DNA of 33,921 nucleotides from Sneathiellales bacterium (GCA_028277845.1 JANQFL010000087.1:77704-111624), one strand, 5' to 3'; positions 9,211 to 19,616 are shown, counted from the stretch's first letter. Translations and numbers: made by a program. The notes: generated by a model from the letters alone, not told the origin.

Positions 9211-10137
9211 ATGAGCGAAACCCGAAAACTGACTTCCGTGCAGGCCGGCGACGACAAGCCGACCTACAAGCGCAAGCCGCCATGGATCCGCGTCAAGGCG
9301 CCGACGTCGCGGGAATTCAATGAAACCCACAAGCTGATGCGCAGCCTGTCCCTCAATACCGTGTGCGAGGAGGCGGCCTGCCCCAACATCGGCGAATGCT
9401 GGTCGAAGAAACACGCCACGGTGATGATCCTGGGCGATATCTGCACCCGGGCCTGCGCATTCTGCAACATCACCACGGGCCAGCCGCGGCCGGTCGACGC
9501 GATGGAACCGGACAATGTCGCTATCGCGGTCGGCGAGATGGGCCTCAATCACGTGGTCATCACCTCCGTCGACCGGGACGATCTGGACGACGGCGGTGCC
9601 GATCAGTTCGTCAAGGTCATCGCCCGCATCCGCGAGACGGCACCCGACACCACCATCGAAATCCTGACGCCGGACTTCATGCGCAAGAAAGGCGCGCTGG
9701 AGCGCGTCATCGACGCCAAGCCCGACGTCTTCAATCACAATCTGGAAACGGTGCCGCGGCTCTATCCGACCATCCGCCCCGGCGCGCGCTATTACCATTC
9801 GCTGCGCCTGCTCGATCGGGTCAAGGAACGCGACCCCAATATGTTCACCAAGTCGGGCATCATGGTCGGTCTGGGCGAGACCCGCTCCGAGGTCTACCAG
9901 GTGATGGACGATTTCCGTTCGGCCGGGGTCGACTTCATCACCATCGGTCAGTATCTGCAGCCGACCAAACGCCATGCGGCCGTCGACCGCTTCGTCACCC
10001 CGGACGAATTCGCCGATTACGCCAAGATGGCGTGGGGCAAGGGTTTCCTCATGGTGTCGGCGTCACCGCTGACCCGTTCCTCGCACCACGCCGGCGAGGA
10101 TTTCGCGAAGTTGCGGGCCGCGCGTGACGGGTCCTGA
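9211..10137 (+). CDS. lipA: Lipoyl synthase
   Basis: A 308-residue radical-SAM enzyme that inserts two sulfurs into octanoyl groups on lipoyl domains. The auxiliary-cluster motif shows C52, C57 and C63 in [12 protein letters not shown], and the radical-SAM cluster shows C78, C82 and C85 in CTRACAFC. The conserved tail ...[10 protein letters not shown] contains the serine that binds the auxiliary cluster in this family. The ATG at 9211 is preferred over an in-frame GTG at 9202, though neither has a strong ribosome site. Placement directly behind lpd couples cofactor synthesis with the enzyme whose lipoyl domains it modifies. Confidence 0.95.
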   Translation: MSETRKLTSVQAGDDKPTYKRKPPWIRVKAPTSREFNETHKLMRSLSLNTVCEEAACPNIGECWSKKHATVMILGDICTRACAFCNITTGQPRPVDAMEPDNVAIAVGEMGLNHVVITSVDRDDLDDGGADQFVKVIARIRETAPDTTIEILTPDFMRKKGALERVIDAKPDVFNHNLETVPRLYPTIRPGARYYHSLRLLDRVKERDPNMFTKSGIMVGLGETRSEVYQVMDDFRSAGVDFITIGQYLQPTKRHAAVDRFVTPDEFADYAKMAWGKGFLMVSASPLTRSSHHAGEDFAKLRAARDGS

Positions 10138-10150
10138 GTTACCGTACTGA

Positions 10151-10618
10151 ATGCCGACACACGCCGAAAAACGCATCCTGCCCTATACGCCAGAGCAATT
10201 GTTCGACTTGGTCGCCGCCGTTGACCGGTATCCCGAGTTTCTGCCCTGGTGCGTCGGGTCCCGCATCAAGCGGCGCGAAGGACCCGTGATCCACGCCGAT
10301 CTCATCATCGGCTTTCGCATGTTCCGCGAACAGTTCACGTCAAAGGTCACCCTGGACCGCCCGCAACGCATCGATGTCAGCTACACGCGGGGTCCGTTTC
10401 GCTATCTGAACAATCACTGGATTTTCAATCCGGTGGGCAGCGACTCCTGCGAAATCGACTTCTACGTTGACTTCGAATTCCACTCGCGGCTGCTGCAGAA
10501 AATGATCGGCGCCCTGTTCAACGAGGCCGTCCGCCGCATGGTCGCGGCCTTCGAAACCCGGGCCGAACAGCTCTACGGCAGTCACGGACTACCGGTCGCC
10601 CCCCCGGAAAAAGCCTGA
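10151..10618 (+). CDS. START-domain coenzyme Q-binding protein, COQ10/RatA family
   Basis: A 155-residue polyketide-cyclase/START fold protein. Diagnostic segments are YTPEQLFDLVAAVDRYPEFLPWC near the N-terminus and the FEFHSRLLQKMIGALFNEAVRRM helix at the end. The family includes mitochondrial COQ10, which helps ubiquinone reach the respiratory chain, and bacterial RatA. The two cannot be separated here, so no symbol is given. It begins 13 bases after lipA, which suggests the same transcript, and a respiratory role fits the context better than the toxin role described for RatA. Confidence 0.88.
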   Translation: MPTHAEKRILPYTPEQLFDLVAAVDRYPEFLPWCVGSRIKRREGPVIHADLIIGFRMFREQFTSKVTLDRPQRIDVSYTRGPFRYLNNHWIFNPVGSDSCEIDFYVDFEFHSRLLQKMIGALFNEAVRRMVAAFETRAEQLYGSHGLPVAPPEKA

Positions 10619-10755
10619 TTCGGCGAATATTCCCCTGTTTTCTCACAAAATCTCAATTGTTTGTTCACATTCGGCTGCCACGCTTCTTGATGTTGTGGCT
10701 TGTGGGCAATTCCGTCCCACGCCATCAGAGGAGGATGGACCGGCATCGTCGGCAT

Positions 10756-11316
10756 ATGAACCTGATCGAACGTTATTTCCGGCGTGACTACGCGCCACTG
10801 CAAAACACCCGCTTATTGTACGCAGGCTCGGAATCAGGCGAGTACGAGCGCCTTGCAGCGTTGTTTGGAAAAAACGGTCACATCAGAGGCGCCAACGTCG
10901 CCGGGTGCAAGGACGCCATCGAGCTCCTGAAAACCTCCAGTTTCGACCTCGTCGTCTCCACCGAGCATTTGTCCGACGGCAGTGGCCTCGATTTGGCCCG
11001 TTTGTTGCGCAGCCGTCATCTCAGCCCGCGCCTCGGCCTTCCCATCATCCTGCTGTCCGAGAACGGCGATTCCGACCGGCTGGAAACCGCGGTCCGGGCC
11101 GGTGTCGACCTCGTCGCGCCGCGATCCGCATCTTCCAAGGCCCTGGCGCGTGTTGTCTCGAAACTGTTGGCTAATCCATTGCCTATCACGCGGACCCGCA
11201 GCTATATCGGCCCCGACCGACGGCGCCTACCGGGATCGATTTACCATGGGCCGCACCGGCGTGCGACCGACCGGCTAAGCCTGGCCGCCCGGCGGTACGA
11301 AACCATCCACGTCTGA
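10756..11316 (+). CDS. Receiver-like (pseudo-receiver) protein lacking the phosphorylation site
   Basis: About 186 residues from the ATG at 10756; an in-frame ATG at 10735 and an extension back to 10657 are also possible. A strong GAGGAGG directly abuts the 10735 ATG, which is too close for it, so the start stays open. The middle has the beta-alpha pattern of a CheY receiver: FDLVVSTEHLSDGSGLDL, then LPIILLSE, then AGVDLVAPRS. The usual phosphoacceptor Asp of the DLVLLD position is Thr here, the acidic pair near the N-terminus is absent, and the KP of strand five is replaced by AP. The tail YIGPDRRR...GPHRR is a motif I have seen behind receiver domains in alphaproteobacteria. Its function is unknown. 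It is convergent with cinA, separated by 11 bases. Confidence 0.7.
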   Translation: MNLIERYFRRDYAPLQNTRLLYAGSESGEYERLAALFGKNGHIRGANVAGCKDAIELLKTSSFDLVVSTEHLSDGSGLDLARLLRSRHLSPRLGLPIILLSENGDSDRLETAVRAGVDLVAPRSASSKALARVVSKLLANPLPITRTRSYIGPDRRRLPGSIYHGPHRRATDRLSLAARRYETIHV

Positions 11317-11327
11317 TATTCCGCGCC

Positions 11328-11834
11328 TCAGCTTCCGGCGCCGATCATGTCCAGCACCATATCCAGGGCGGCCTCCACCGTCATCAGGCGCACCTGCTCT
11401 CGGCCGGTGTCACCGAACCGGCATTCCCGGTGCACGGTCGTACCGGTCTTTGAGGCACAGGCCATGTGCACCAGGCCCACAGGTTTTTCGGCGCTGCCGC
11501 CGCCCGGACCCGCGATACCGGTACACGACACCGCGACATCGGCCAGGGATTGGGCGAGGGCACCTTCGGCCATGGCGCGGGCGACGTCTTCCGCAACGGC
11601 ACCCTGGTCGATGATCAATGCGGCATCCACCCCCAGCATCGCGGTTTTGGCCTCGTTGCTGTAAGTGACGAAACCACGCTCCAGCACCGCCGAAGACCCT
11701 GCGACTTGTGTAATCGCTCCTGCGATCAGGCCACCGGTACAGGATTCGGCAGTCGCCAGCTTCAGGCCGTTCCGGCTCATGGTTTCGACAATGACCGTGG
11801 CGCGATGTTGGACGGGGTCAGGGTAAAGACTCAC
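11328..11834 (-). CDS. CinA C-terminal domain protein, nicotinamide-nucleotide amidase (PncC-like)
   Basis: A 168-residue protein with only the CinA C-terminal domain. It shows ATAESCTGGLIAGAITQVAG at residues 28-47, FVTYSNEAKTAMLGV, and SCTGIAGPGGGSAEKPVGLV. Stand-alone proteins of this domain deamidate nicotinamide mononucleotide in NAD recycling. The N-terminal molybdopterin-binding-like half of full CinA is absent, which is normal for the short form. Its ATG overlaps the pgpA stop by four bases, making it the last gene of ispDF-pgpA-cinA. Confidence 0.9.
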   Translation of the reverse strand: MSLYPDPVQHRATVIVETMSRNGLKLATAESCTGGLIAGAITQVAGSSAVLERGFVTYSNEAKTAMLGVDAALIIDQGAVAEDVARAMAEGALAQSLADVAVSCTGIAGPGGGSAEKPVGLVHMACASKTGTTVHRECRFGDTGREQVRLMTVEAALDMVLDMIGAGS

Positions 11835-12310
11835 GAGGCTTTCCAGAAATAGATAGCGGCAAAAAGAATGGCTGCAGCGTAGACTCCTGCCAGAACGTCA
11901 TCAATCATGACGCCCAGCGGCCCTTTGACGCGTTTGTCCGCCCAACCGACCGGCCAGGGCTTGGCGATGTCGAAAAGCCGAAACAATGCGAACCCGGCGA
12001 TGTATTCGACGATCCCCGGCGTCACCATCGAAAGAGCGAGTAGCTGCCCGGCAACTTCATCGATAACCACTTCCTTCGGATCATCGCTGGGCGATGTCAC
12101 ATATCTGGCGGTCGCCCACCAGCCCACCAAAAAAGCAACTACGGCGCCCGCCAGAACGGCCGGTCCGCCGCCCAGGAGGTAAAGAATATACGCGAGCGGC
12201 AAGGCCGCTACGGAACCCCAGGTGCCGGGCGCGAACGGCATGCGCCCGATCCAGAACCACGTTGCCAGCATGGTTGGCAGGAGAGGACGGGCGTGTGCCT
12301 CAGTGCTCAT
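11831..12310 (-). CDS. pgpA: Phosphatidylglycerophosphatase A
   Basis: A 159-residue membrane protein that removes the phosphate from phosphatidylglycerophosphate to make phosphatidylglycerol. Family signatures seen are GTWGSVAALPLAYIL, DDPKEVVIDEVAGQLLAL (acidic metal site), FALFRLFDIAKPWPVGWADK and GVMIDDVLAGVYAAAI. Several hydrophobic segments span the inner membrane. The ATG at 12310 overlaps the ispDF stop by four bases. An in-frame extension to 12730 runs through ispDF and is not part of this gene. Confidence 0.92.
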   Translation of the reverse strand: MSTEAHARPLLPTMLATWFWIGRMPFAPGTWGSVAALPLAYILYLLGGGPAVLAGAVVAFLVGWWATARYVTSPSDDPKEVVIDEVAGQLLALSMVTPGIVEYIAGFALFRLFDIAKPWPVGWADKRVKGPLGVMIDDVLAGVYAAAILFAAIYFWKAS

Positions 12311-13488
12311 GCATCGTCCGGCAGTTTGACCGTGGCCACGGCGCTGGCGGCGATTCCCTCTCCCCGGCCCGTGAAGCCGAGTTTTTCTGTGGTGGTCGCC
12401 TTGATACTCACCCTGGCTACGTCCAAGTCCAACATGCCGGCAACCGACTGGCGCATGGCATCGCGGTGCGGGCCGATTTTGGGTGTTTCGCAGATGATGG
12501 TCACATCCACATTCGCGATGCGGCCGCCCAAGTCGGAAATTCGTCCGGCCGCGAAGGACACGAAGCGGTCGGACGGCGCACCTTTCCATTGCGGGTCGTT
12601 CGGCGGAAAATGCGCACCGATGTCGCCATCGCCGATGGCGCCGAGCAGGGCATCGGTCAAAGCATGCAAGGCCACATCGGCATCGGAGTGACCGGAGAGG
12701 CCCTTGTCGGACGGAATTTCGACACCGCACAGCACCACAGGTCCGGCGCCGCCAAAAGCGTGCACATCAAAGCCGGACCCGGTTCGGAAGGAAAACGCGC
12801 TCGTGGCACCGTTGAGGACCGTCATGAATTGCTCCGCACGCTGCAAATCTTCCGTTGTCGTAATCTTGAAATTCCGGTCATCGCCTTCGGCGAAGACAAT
12901 GCGAAGACCCGCCGCCTCGGCGACCGTCGCATCGTCGGTGTAGCCGGCCAATTGGTCCGCCGGGACGGCTTCGTGGGCTGCCAGCAAGGCGTCGAAGCGA
13001 AAGACCTGCGGCGTTTGCGCCCGCCATAGACCATGCCGGTCGACGGTTTCACCCACATGGCCGTCCCGTTCCCGTTTGAGCGTGTCCACCACCTGGGTAG
13101 CGGAGATGGCGCCGTCCGCGCCGTCCAGTCCGGCGATGGCATCGGTTATGGCCGCTTCCGTGACGAAGGGACGCGCGGCATCGTGAACCAAAACCACCTC
13201 GGCACCCGTTTGGACAAGGCTGCGCAGGCCGTTCAGTACCGATTGCTGGCGGCTGTCGCCACCGGTTACCGGTTCGAGAAGGTCCAAACCGTGCATGGCA
13301 TCGGCATACAACGCCTGATCGCCATCGGCGATCACCACGCGCACGGTATCGACCATGGGATGGAACAGGAACGTTTCGACACTGTGGCGCAATACCGTTC
13401 GATCCGCCAAGCGGGCGTATTGCTTGGGCACGTCCCCGCCGAAGCGGGCGCCGCGGCCGGCGGCAACGATCAAGGCCACTGTGGACAT
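12307..13488 (-). CDS. ispDF: Bifunctional IspD/IspF enzyme of the MEP isoprenoid pathway
   Basis: A 393-residue fusion. The IspD half (about 1-225) forms CDP-methylerythritol. It shows VALIVAAGRGARFGGDVPKQY with the CTP-binding glycine/lysine motif, and VLVHDAARPFV. The IspF half (about 230-393) cyclises the phosphorylated product. It shows GSGFDVHAF, LSGHSDADVALHALTDALLGA with the zinc ligands, and IKATTTEKLGFTGRGEGI. The two enzymes catalyse non-consecutive steps; the fusion is well known in alphaproteobacteria. It heads the minus-strand operon and is divergent from dusB across 170 bases that must hold both promoters. Confidence 0.96.
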   Translation of the reverse strand: MSTVALIVAAGRGARFGGDVPKQYARLADRTVLRHSVETFLFHPMVDTVRVVIADGDQALYADAMHGLDLLEPVTGGDSRQQSVLNGLRSLVQTGAEVVLVHDAARPFVTEAAITDAIAGLDGADGAISATQVVDTLKRERDGHVGETVDRHGLWRAQTPQVFRFDALLAAHEAVPADQLAGYTDDATVAEAAGLRIVFAEGDDRNFKITTTEDLQRAEQFMTVLNGATSAFSFRTGSGFDVHAFGGAGPVVLCGVEIPSDKGLSGHSDADVALHALTDALLGAIGDGDIGAHFPPNDPQWKGAPSDRFVSFAAGRISDLGGRIANVDVTIICETPKIGPHRDAMRQSVAGMLDLDVARVSIKATTTEKLGFTGRGEGIAASAVATVKLPDDA

Positions 13489-13658
13489 AGAATAGCGAAT
13501 CCCTTAGCAAACCATATGTTCTGATCGGCCTGACCATGATCGGGCGGCCGTCCGGACGCCCCGTTTTAGAGGCCGTCACCCCATCCTTGCAAGCGCCACC
13601 ACATTGGGATAGATTGCGGCCGCCTAATTTTTAAGCATATCTCTTTCGTGATTACTTT

Positions 13659-14660
13659 ATGACCAATGCACTGAAGCCGATCAAGGTTGGCCCGATCGAA
13701 ATTGCCGACCCGGTCATCCTGGCCCCCATGTCGGGCGTCTCCGATCAGCCGTTCCGCCGACTGGTCAAGCGTACCGGCGCCGGTCTGGTGATTTCCGAGA
13801 TGATCGCCAGCCAGGCGATGATCCGGCAGAACCGCAAGACCTTGATGATGGCCGACAACAGCTCGGGCGAGCACCCCATGGCCGTGCAATTGGCCGGCTG
13901 CGAGCCGGATGTCATGGGCGAGGCGGCCAAACTGAACGAGGACCGCGGCGCCGCCATCATCGACATCAACATGGGTTGCCCGGTCAAGAAAGTGGTCAAC
14001 GGCTATGCCGGTTCCGCACTCATGCGAGACCTCAAGAACGCGGCGAAGATTATTGAAAAGACGGTACAATCGGTCAACGTTCCGGTCACGTTGAAGATGC
14101 GTACGGGCTGGGACGACGCCTCCCGCAATGCCCCCGAATTGGCGCGCATCGCCGAAGATTTGGGCATCCGCATGATCACCGTGCACGGCCGCACCCGCTG
14201 CCAGATGTACAACGGCCGGGCCGATTGGGATTTCGTCCGCGAGGTCAAGGACGCGATCACGGTACCGCTGATCGTCAACGGCGACATCACCACCTACGAC
14301 GACGCCACGTCGGCTCTGGAAAAATCCGGTGCCGACGGCGTCATGATCGGCCGCGGCACATACGGCCGGCCGTGGTTCATCAACAATGTGATCCGATTCC
14401 TGCGCACCGGCGAACGGCCGGAAGAGCCGCCGTTGCAGGAACGCTACGACATCATGACCGGTCACTACGAAGCCATGCTCGGCTTCTATGGCGAAAAGAC
14501 CGGCGTGCGCATCGCCCGTAAGCATCTGGGCTGGTATTCCAAGGGCCTGCCGGGATCGGCGGAATTCCGCTCCAACGTCATGGCCAAGGGCACGGCCAAG
14601 GATGTCTTGGACGCGATGAAGGCCTATTTCGAGCCGCTGCTCGCCAAGGCGGCGGCATGA
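13659..14660 (+). CDS. dusB: tRNA-dihydrouridine synthase (DusB / NifR3 type)
   Basis: A 333-residue FMN enzyme reducing uridines in tRNA. It shows [14 protein letters not shown] at the start, the catalytic cysteine C107 in [11 protein letters not shown], the tRNA/FMN region [14 protein letters not shown], and the phosphate-binding [14 protein letters not shown]. The last codon overlaps the ntrB start by four bases (ATGA), so expression of the histidine kinase is probably coupled to this gene. The nifR3-ntrB-ntrC arrangement is long known in alphaproteobacteria. Confidence 0.95.
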   Translation: MTNALKPIKVGPIEIADPVILAPMSGVSDQPFRRLVKRTGAGLVISEMIASQAMIRQNRKTLMMADNSSGEHPMAVQLAGCEPDVMGEAAKLNEDRGAAIIDINMGCPVKKVVNGYAGSALMRDLKNAAKIIEKTVQSVNVPVTLKMRTGWDDASRNAPELARIAEDLGIRMITVHGRTRCQMYNGRADWDFVREVKDAITVPLIVNGDITTYDDATSALEKSGADGVMIGRGTYGRPWFINNVIRFLRTGERPEEPPLQERYDIMTGHYEAMLGFYGEKTGVRIARKHLGWYSKGLPGSAEFRSNVMAKGTAKDVLDAMKAYFEPLLAKAAA

Positions 14661-15769
14661 CCAGTCCCGAACCAGGCTTATCCGACATGCTGCCCAATAC
14701 CGGGGCCATGTTGGCATCGCTGCCCAATCCGATCCTGCTGGTCGACCCCGAGAACACGGTTCAGTACGTCAACCCGGCGGCGGAAAGTCTGTTTCACGTC
14801 AGCGCCAGCTATCTGTGCGGCAAAAGCCTGGAGACCATCGCGCCGTTCGGCAGCCCGCTCGTTGCCCTGGTAGAACAGGTGCGGAGCGAGTCCCGCCCGG
14901 TGTCCGAATACAACGTGGTGCTGGGCACACCGAAAACCGAAACCCAGACCGTCAACATTCAGGGCACGCCTGTGGCCGAGGCCGCAGGGCACGTCTTGCT
15001 GTCCCTGCATGCCCACACCATCGCCCAGACCATGGACCGTGCGCTGGTCCACCGCAACGCCGTACGCTCGGTGGTCGGCATCGCGACGGTTCTGGCGCAC
15101 GAAATCAAGAACCCGTTGTCCGGGATTCGGGGCGCCGCGCAGTTGCTCGAGCAAAGCGCGAATGACGACGACAAACCGTTGACCAAGTTGATCTGCGCCG
15201 AAACGGACCGCATTTGCGAACTGGTCGACAGTATGGAGGCGTTTTCCGACGACCGGCCAATCGATCGCGGACCGGTCAATATCCACCGGGTACTCGACCA
15301 TGTGCACGACCTGGCGAAAAACGGCTTCGCCAAGAAGCATCGCATCATCGAGCATTACGACCCGTCGCTGCCGCCGGTTTACGGCCATCGCGACCAGTTG
15401 ATCCAGGTATTTCTCAATCTCATCAAAAACGCCGCAGAAGCCCTCCCCAGCGCGGGCGGCGAAATCGTGCTGACCACAGCCTACCGGCCGGGCGTTCGAT
15501 TGGCCGTGCCGGGCACCGGGGACCGGGTGCAACTACCGCTTGAAGTCACGGTGCAGGACGACGGCAAAGGCGTGCCCGAGGACCTGCTGCCCAATCTGTT
15601 CGACCCGTTCGTCACCACCAAGGCGGACGGCACCGGGCTGGGCTTGGCTCTTGTGGCCAAAATCATCAACGACCACGGCGGCACCATCGAATGCGAATCG
15701 AAGCCGCGGCGCACGGTGTTCCGTGTCCGCCTGCCGCTGCATCAACCCGAGGAAGGGGATCAGCCATGA
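14657..15769 (+). CDS. ntrB: Nitrogen regulation sensor kinase/phosphatase NtrB
   Basis: A 370-residue soluble sensor with no membrane segment. Residues 14-110 form a PAS domain ([20 protein letters not shown]). The dimerisation helix carries the phosphorylated His148 in [11 protein letters not shown]. The ATPase domain shows the N-box [11 protein letters not shown] and the G-boxes DDGKGVPE and GTGLGLALV. In the family, NtrB responds to PII protein bound to nitrogen signals and controls NtrC. Both ends overlap the neighbours by four bases. Confidence 0.94.
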   Translation: MTSPEPGLSDMLPNTGAMLASLPNPILLVDPENTVQYVNPAAESLFHVSASYLCGKSLETIAPFGSPLVALVEQVRSESRPVSEYNVVLGTPKTETQTVNIQGTPVAEAAGHVLLSLHAHTIAQTMDRALVHRNAVRSVVGIATVLAHEIKNPLSGIRGAAQLLEQSANDDDKPLTKLICAETDRICELVDSMEAFSDDRPIDRGPVNIHRVLDHVHDLAKNGFAKKHRIIEHYDPSLPPVYGHRDQLIQVFLNLIKNAAEALPSAGGEIVLTTAYRPGVRLAVPGTGDRVQLPLEVTVQDDGKGVPEDLLPNLFDPFVTTKADGTGLGLALVAKIINDHGGTIECESKPRRTVFRVRLPLHQPEEGDQP

Positions 15770-17271
15770 GCGGCACCGTACTCATCGCGGACGACGACGC
15801 GGCGATCCGAACGGTTCTTGACCAGGCGCTGGGCCGGGCCGGATACGATGTCCGCAGCACGGGAAACGCGTCGACCCTGTGGCGCTGGGTCTCGAACGGC
15901 GAGGGCGACGTGGCCATCCTCGACGTCATCATGCCCGACGAAAACGGCCTGGACCTGCTGCCGCGGATCCGCCGCATCCGGCCCGACATGCCGATCATCG
16001 TCATGAGTGCCCGCAATACCCTGCTGACGGCGATCCGCGCCACCGAACGCGGCGCCTACGAGTACCTGCCCAAACCGTTCGACATCAACGAAGTCGCGAC
16101 GGTCATCGAACGGGCCCTGCAAGCGCCCGACACCGGCAACCGCAGCACATCGGAGGAAGGCGAGGGTGAGGAGAACCTGCCTCTGATCGGCCGTTCACCT
16201 GCCATGCAGGAAATCTACCGGGTGCTCGCCCGGCTGATGGCCACCGACCTGACCGTGATGATCAGCGGCGAATCCGGCACCGGCAAGGAGCTTGTCGCGC
16301 GCGCCCTGCACGACTATGGCAAACGCCGCAACGGGCCGTTCGTTGCCGTCAACATGGCGGCCATTCCACGCGAACTGATCGAAAGCGACCTGTTCGGCCA
16401 TGAGAAAGGCGCATTTACCGGCGCCGCCAACAAGTCCACCGGCCGCTTCGAACAAGCCGAGGGCGGCACATTGTTCCTCGACGAAATCGGTGACATGCCT
16501 CCCGAAGCCCAAACCCGGCTTCTACGGGTCCTGCAACAGGGCGAATACACCACTGTCGGCGGCCGCAGCCCGATCAAGACCAACGTCCGCATTATTGCCG
16601 CGACCAATCGGGACTTGCGGCAATTGATCAAACAGGGCCTGTTCCGCGAGGACCTGTTCTTCCGTCTCAATGTCGTGCCGATCCGCCTGCCGGCCCTGCG
16701 CGAACGCACCGAGGACATCCCCGATCTCGCCCGACACTTCTTCAGCGAGGCGGCGGATGAGGGGCTGCCGCTCAAGAGCATCGACAATGCCGGCATGAAC
16801 CGGCTCAAGCAGTATCACTGGCCCGGCAATGTGCGGGAACTCGAAAACCTGGTGCGCCGGCTCGCGGCCCTGTATGTTGAGGACGTCATCGGTCCCGACA
16901 TCATCGATACCGAACTGGCGGAAACCGGCGTGCCCCAGGCGGCCAGTTCCCCGCTCGAGGCGGACAGTCTGACGGCGGCCGTGGATCAACATCTGCAGCG
17001 TTACTTCGCCGCCCATGGTGACGAATTGCCGCCAACGGGCCTGTACATGCGTGTGTTGCGGGAATTGGAACGGCCGTTGATCATGCGCAGCTTGGCGGCG
17101 ACACGGGGCAATCAGATCAAGGCGGCGGAGCTGCTGGGCCTCAATCGCAACACCCTGCGCAAGAAGATTCGCGACCTGGGAATCGAAGTGGTGCGCAGCA
17201 GCGCCGTACACCCGACGTCAACGGAGACCCGGGTACAGGCATTCGATACTCAAGGCATCAACAACCTGTGA
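15766..17271 (+). CDS. ntrC: Nitrogen regulation response regulator NtrC, sigma-54 activator
   Basis: A 501-residue three-domain activator. The receiver domain has phosphoacceptor Asp53 in [11 protein letters not shown] and the conserved Lys103 in LPKPF. The AAA+ domain has Walker A GESGTGKE (168-175), the sigma-54-contacting GAFTGA loop (215-220), and Walker [12 protein letters not shown]. The C-terminal Fis-type helix-turn-helix is [20 protein letters not shown]. The true start is the ATG at 15766 overlapping the ntrB stop; an in-frame extension from 15691 is only ntrB sequence. All residues needed for sigma-54 activation are intact, unlike in NtrX below. Confidence 0.95.
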   Translation: MSGTVLIADDDAAIRTVLDQALGRAGYDVRSTGNASTLWRWVSNGEGDVAILDVIMPDENGLDLLPRIRRIRPDMPIIVMSARNTLLTAIRATERGAYEYLPKPFDINEVATVIERALQAPDTGNRSTSEEGEGEENLPLIGRSPAMQEIYRVLARLMATDLTVMISGESGTGKELVARALHDYGKRRNGPFVAVNMAAIPRELIESDLFGHEKGAFTGAANKSTGRFEQAEGGTLFLDEIGDMPPEAQTRLLRVLQQGEYTTVGGRSPIKTNVRIIAATNRDLRQLIKQGLFREDLFFRLNVVPIRLPALRERTEDIPDLARHFFSEAADEGLPLKSIDNAGMNRLKQYHWPGNVRELENLVRRLAALYVEDVIGPDIIDTELAETGVPQAASSPLEADSLTAAVDQHLQRYFAAHGDELPPTGLYMRVLRELERPLIMRSLAATRGNQIKAAELLGLNRNTLRKKIRDLGIEVVRSSAVHPTSTETRVQAFDTQGINNL

Positions 17272-17275
17272 TGTT

Positions 17276-17298
17276 TTTTTGCAACTCTGTGGTATAAT
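17276..17298 (+). promoter_or_regulatory. Extended -10 promoter in front of ntrY
   Basis: A perfect TATAAT (17293-17298) is preceded by TGG, giving an extended -10 (TGnTATAAT). No good -35 stands at 16-18 bases upstream, which extended -10 promoters can do without. It lies in the 74-base gap between ntrC and ntrY, so ntrYX can be transcribed independently of dusB-ntrBC. A T-run at 17274-17280 precedes it but has no GC stem and is not a terminator. Confidence 0.55.
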
Positions 17299-17345
17299 AG
17301 TCGCGTGCTTCCGATTTCCAGCGACTGTCAACAGCCTTACCATCT

Positions 17346-19616
17346 ATGACAACAACCTCCGGGACTGCGAGTTCAGCGCCGTTTAGCCGACTCTTGAGCT
17401 GGACCCGTCAATACGGCGTCGGCCGCAAGGTCGCGATCGCATTGATGGTGTGTGCGCTGATCGCCGGGATCACGACCTATACCGCCTTGACCGGCGCGGG
17501 GCCGTTCGGACCCGACCCCGTGACGGTGCGTATCCTATTTCTGGTCGATCTGGTTTTGCTGCTGCTCATCGCGGCCTTCATCGCCCGCCGGCTGGTGACT
17601 TTGTGGGTCGAACGGCGCCGCGGATCCGCCGGGTCACGGCTGCACGTCCGCATCGTCGGTCTGTTCAGTTTGGTGGCCGTGGGACCTGCCATTTTCGTGG
17701 CCGCATTCTCGATCCTGTTCTTCAACTTCGTCATTCAGGGCTGGTTTAGCGATCGGATCCAGCAGGCGGTGCGCAATTCCATGGCGGTCGCCGAAGCCTA
17801 CCTGACCGAGCACCGCGACAATATCCGCACCGATGCCCTGGCAATGGCCAACGACCTCAATCAGGCCGCATCGCTGCTGCGGCAAAATCCGGCGCGATAT
17901 CGCCAGTTCGTTGCGGCGCAGGCGGATATCCGATCCCTGTCGGAAGCCATGGTGTTCGATTCCAGCGGCCAGATCATCGCCCGGTCCGGTCTGACCTTCT
18001 TGATGGAATTTTCCGAGATTACACCCGATTTTCTGCAACGGGCCGATGCGGAAACGGTGGTGGTTCTCACATCGGAAGGAGAGAGCCGGGTCCGCGCCCT
18101 GGTCAAACTGCGCGCCTACCTGGATTCCTATCTCATCGTCGGCCGCGTGATCGAGACCAATGTCATCGAACACGTGGAACGGACACGCAGCGCCGTCTCC
18201 CGTTACGAGAAATTGGAGAAGGAACGGCACGGTATCGAGATCACGTTCGTACTGATCTTCATTGTCGTCTCGCTGTTAGTACTGCTGGCCGCGGTGTGGT
18301 TCGGATTATCGATCGCCAACCGCATCGTCAGCCCGGTCGGCGCCCTGGTTGGCGCTGCGGAACGGGTGCGGCAGGGCGATCTCAGCACCAGCGTACCGGA
18401 ACAGGACGCCGACGATGAAATCGGCACGCTGAGCCGCGCCTTCAACCGCATGACCAACCAACTGGCCGGTCAACGCAGCGAACTGGTGGAAGCCAACAAA
18501 CAGTTGGACGAGCGGCGCATGTTCACGGAAGCCGTTCTGTCCGGCGTTTCGGCGGGCGTCATCGGCCTGGACCGCCATGGGCGGGTCAATCTGCCCAACC
18601 GTTCCGCTATAGACCTGCTGGGTATGGAACAGGAATCGATGATCGGTCAGAACCTGGCGGAAATCGTACCGCAAATGGCCGATCTGATCGCCGGAGCGCA
18701 ACGCAAGCGTCACCGTACGGTACAGGGCCAGGTGAACATCCTGCGTCACGGCAAACCGCGAAATCTGCTGGTTCGGGTCACCGTCGAAAGCACCGGAACG
18801 GAAACCGAAGGCATCGTCGTCACGTTCGACGACATCACCGACCTGATGACGGCTCAGCGCACGGCGGCCTGGGCGGACGTGGCCCGCCGCATCGCGCACG
18901 AAATCAAGAACCCCCTGACACCCATTCAGTTGTCGGCGGAACGATTGAAGCGAAAATACCTGAAGGAGGTGGAGAGCGATCCCGGCGTCTTCACCCAATG
19001 CACCGATACGATCATCCGGCAAGTGTCGGACATCGGGCGCATGGTCGATGAATTTTCGTCATTTGCCCGCATGCCCGCGCCAATCTTCCAGGTCGAGGAT
19101 CTCGGGGAGATCGTGCGCCAGGAACTGTTTCAACAGGAACTGTCCAACCCCGGCACGCGCTACTCGTTTCAGCATCCGGATGAAATCATCCGCTTGCGGT
19201 GTGACGGCCGTCAGGTCGCCCAGGCGCTTTCCAATTTGTTGCGCAACGCCGCCGACGCGGTCAACGCAGATGACATGGCGGACAAAACGGGCAAAATCGA
19301 CATTACCCTCAATGTCGGTGAACACGATATCGAACTCAACGTCGCGGACAACGGGCCGGGCCTACCGGTCGATTTGCGCGAAAGGTTGACCGAGCCCTAC
19401 ATCACGACAAAAGAAAAGGGCACTGGTCTGGGACTGGCAATCGTCAAGAAAATCATGGAGGAACACGGGGGAACACTCGACATGCAGGACGCTCCGGCAG
19501 GAGGAACTGTCATGCGACTTCTATTCCCGACCTCCGCCTTGATCACGGAAGCCGAACCCGAAAACGACGAACAACAGGGTGAAGCCGGCAGAGAACCGGA
19601 GAAAATGGTGTCATAA
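17346..19616 (+). CDS. ntrY: Membrane sensor histidine kinase NtrY
   Basis: A 756-residue kinase. Three or more N-terminal membrane segments (about residues 25-50, 60-80, 100-130) are followed by an extracytoplasmic sensor region and a further membrane helix (about 300-325, FVLIFIVVSLLVLLAAVWFG). A HAMP domain and a PAS domain (SGVSAGVIGLDRHGRVNLPN) come next. The kinase core has His518 in [14 protein letters not shown], an N-box NLLRNAADAV, and G-boxes DNGPGLPVD and GTGLGLAIV. Partner of NtrX; stop and start share one base (TAATG). Family work links NtrYX to nitrogen, redox and envelope control; the signal here is not known. Confidence 0.94.
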   Translation: MTTTSGTASSAPFSRLLSWTRQYGVGRKVAIALMVCALIAGITTYTALTGAGPFGPDPVTVRILFLVDLVLLLLIAAFIARRLVTLWVERRRGSAGSRLHVRIVGLFSLVAVGPAIFVAAFSILFFNFVIQGWFSDRIQQAVRNSMAVAEAYLTEHRDNIRTDALAMANDLNQAASLLRQNPARYRQFVAAQADIRSLSEAMVFDSSGQIIARSGLTFLMEFSEITPDFLQRADAETVVVLTSEGESRVRALVKLRAYLDSYLIVGRVIETNVIEHVERTRSAVSRYEKLEKERHGIEITFVLIFIVVSLLVLLAAVWFGLSIANRIVSPVGALVGAAERVRQGDLSTSVPEQDADDEIGTLSRAFNRMTNQLAGQRSELVEANKQLDERRMFTEAVLSGVSAGVIGLDRHGRVNLPNRSAIDLLGMEQESMIGQNLAEIVPQMADLIAGAQRKRHRTVQGQVNILRHGKPRNLLVRVTVESTGTETEGIVVTFDDITDLMTAQRTAAWADVARRIAHEIKNPLTPIQLSAERLKRKYLKEVESDPGVFTQCTDTIIRQVSDIGRMVDEFSSFARMPAPIFQVEDLGEIVRQELFQQELSNPGTRYSFQHPDEIIRLRCDGRQVAQALSNLLRNAADAVNADDMADKTGKIDITLNVGEHDIELNVADNGPGLPVDLRERLTEPYITTKEKGTGLGLAIVKKIMEEHGGTLDMQDAPAGGTVMRLLFPTSALITEAEPENDEQQGEAGREPEKMVS

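Noticed and set aside
12094-13029. 311-residue plus-strand frame over pgpA/ispDF
   Set aside because: Antisense to two certain genes; composition of a shadow frame.
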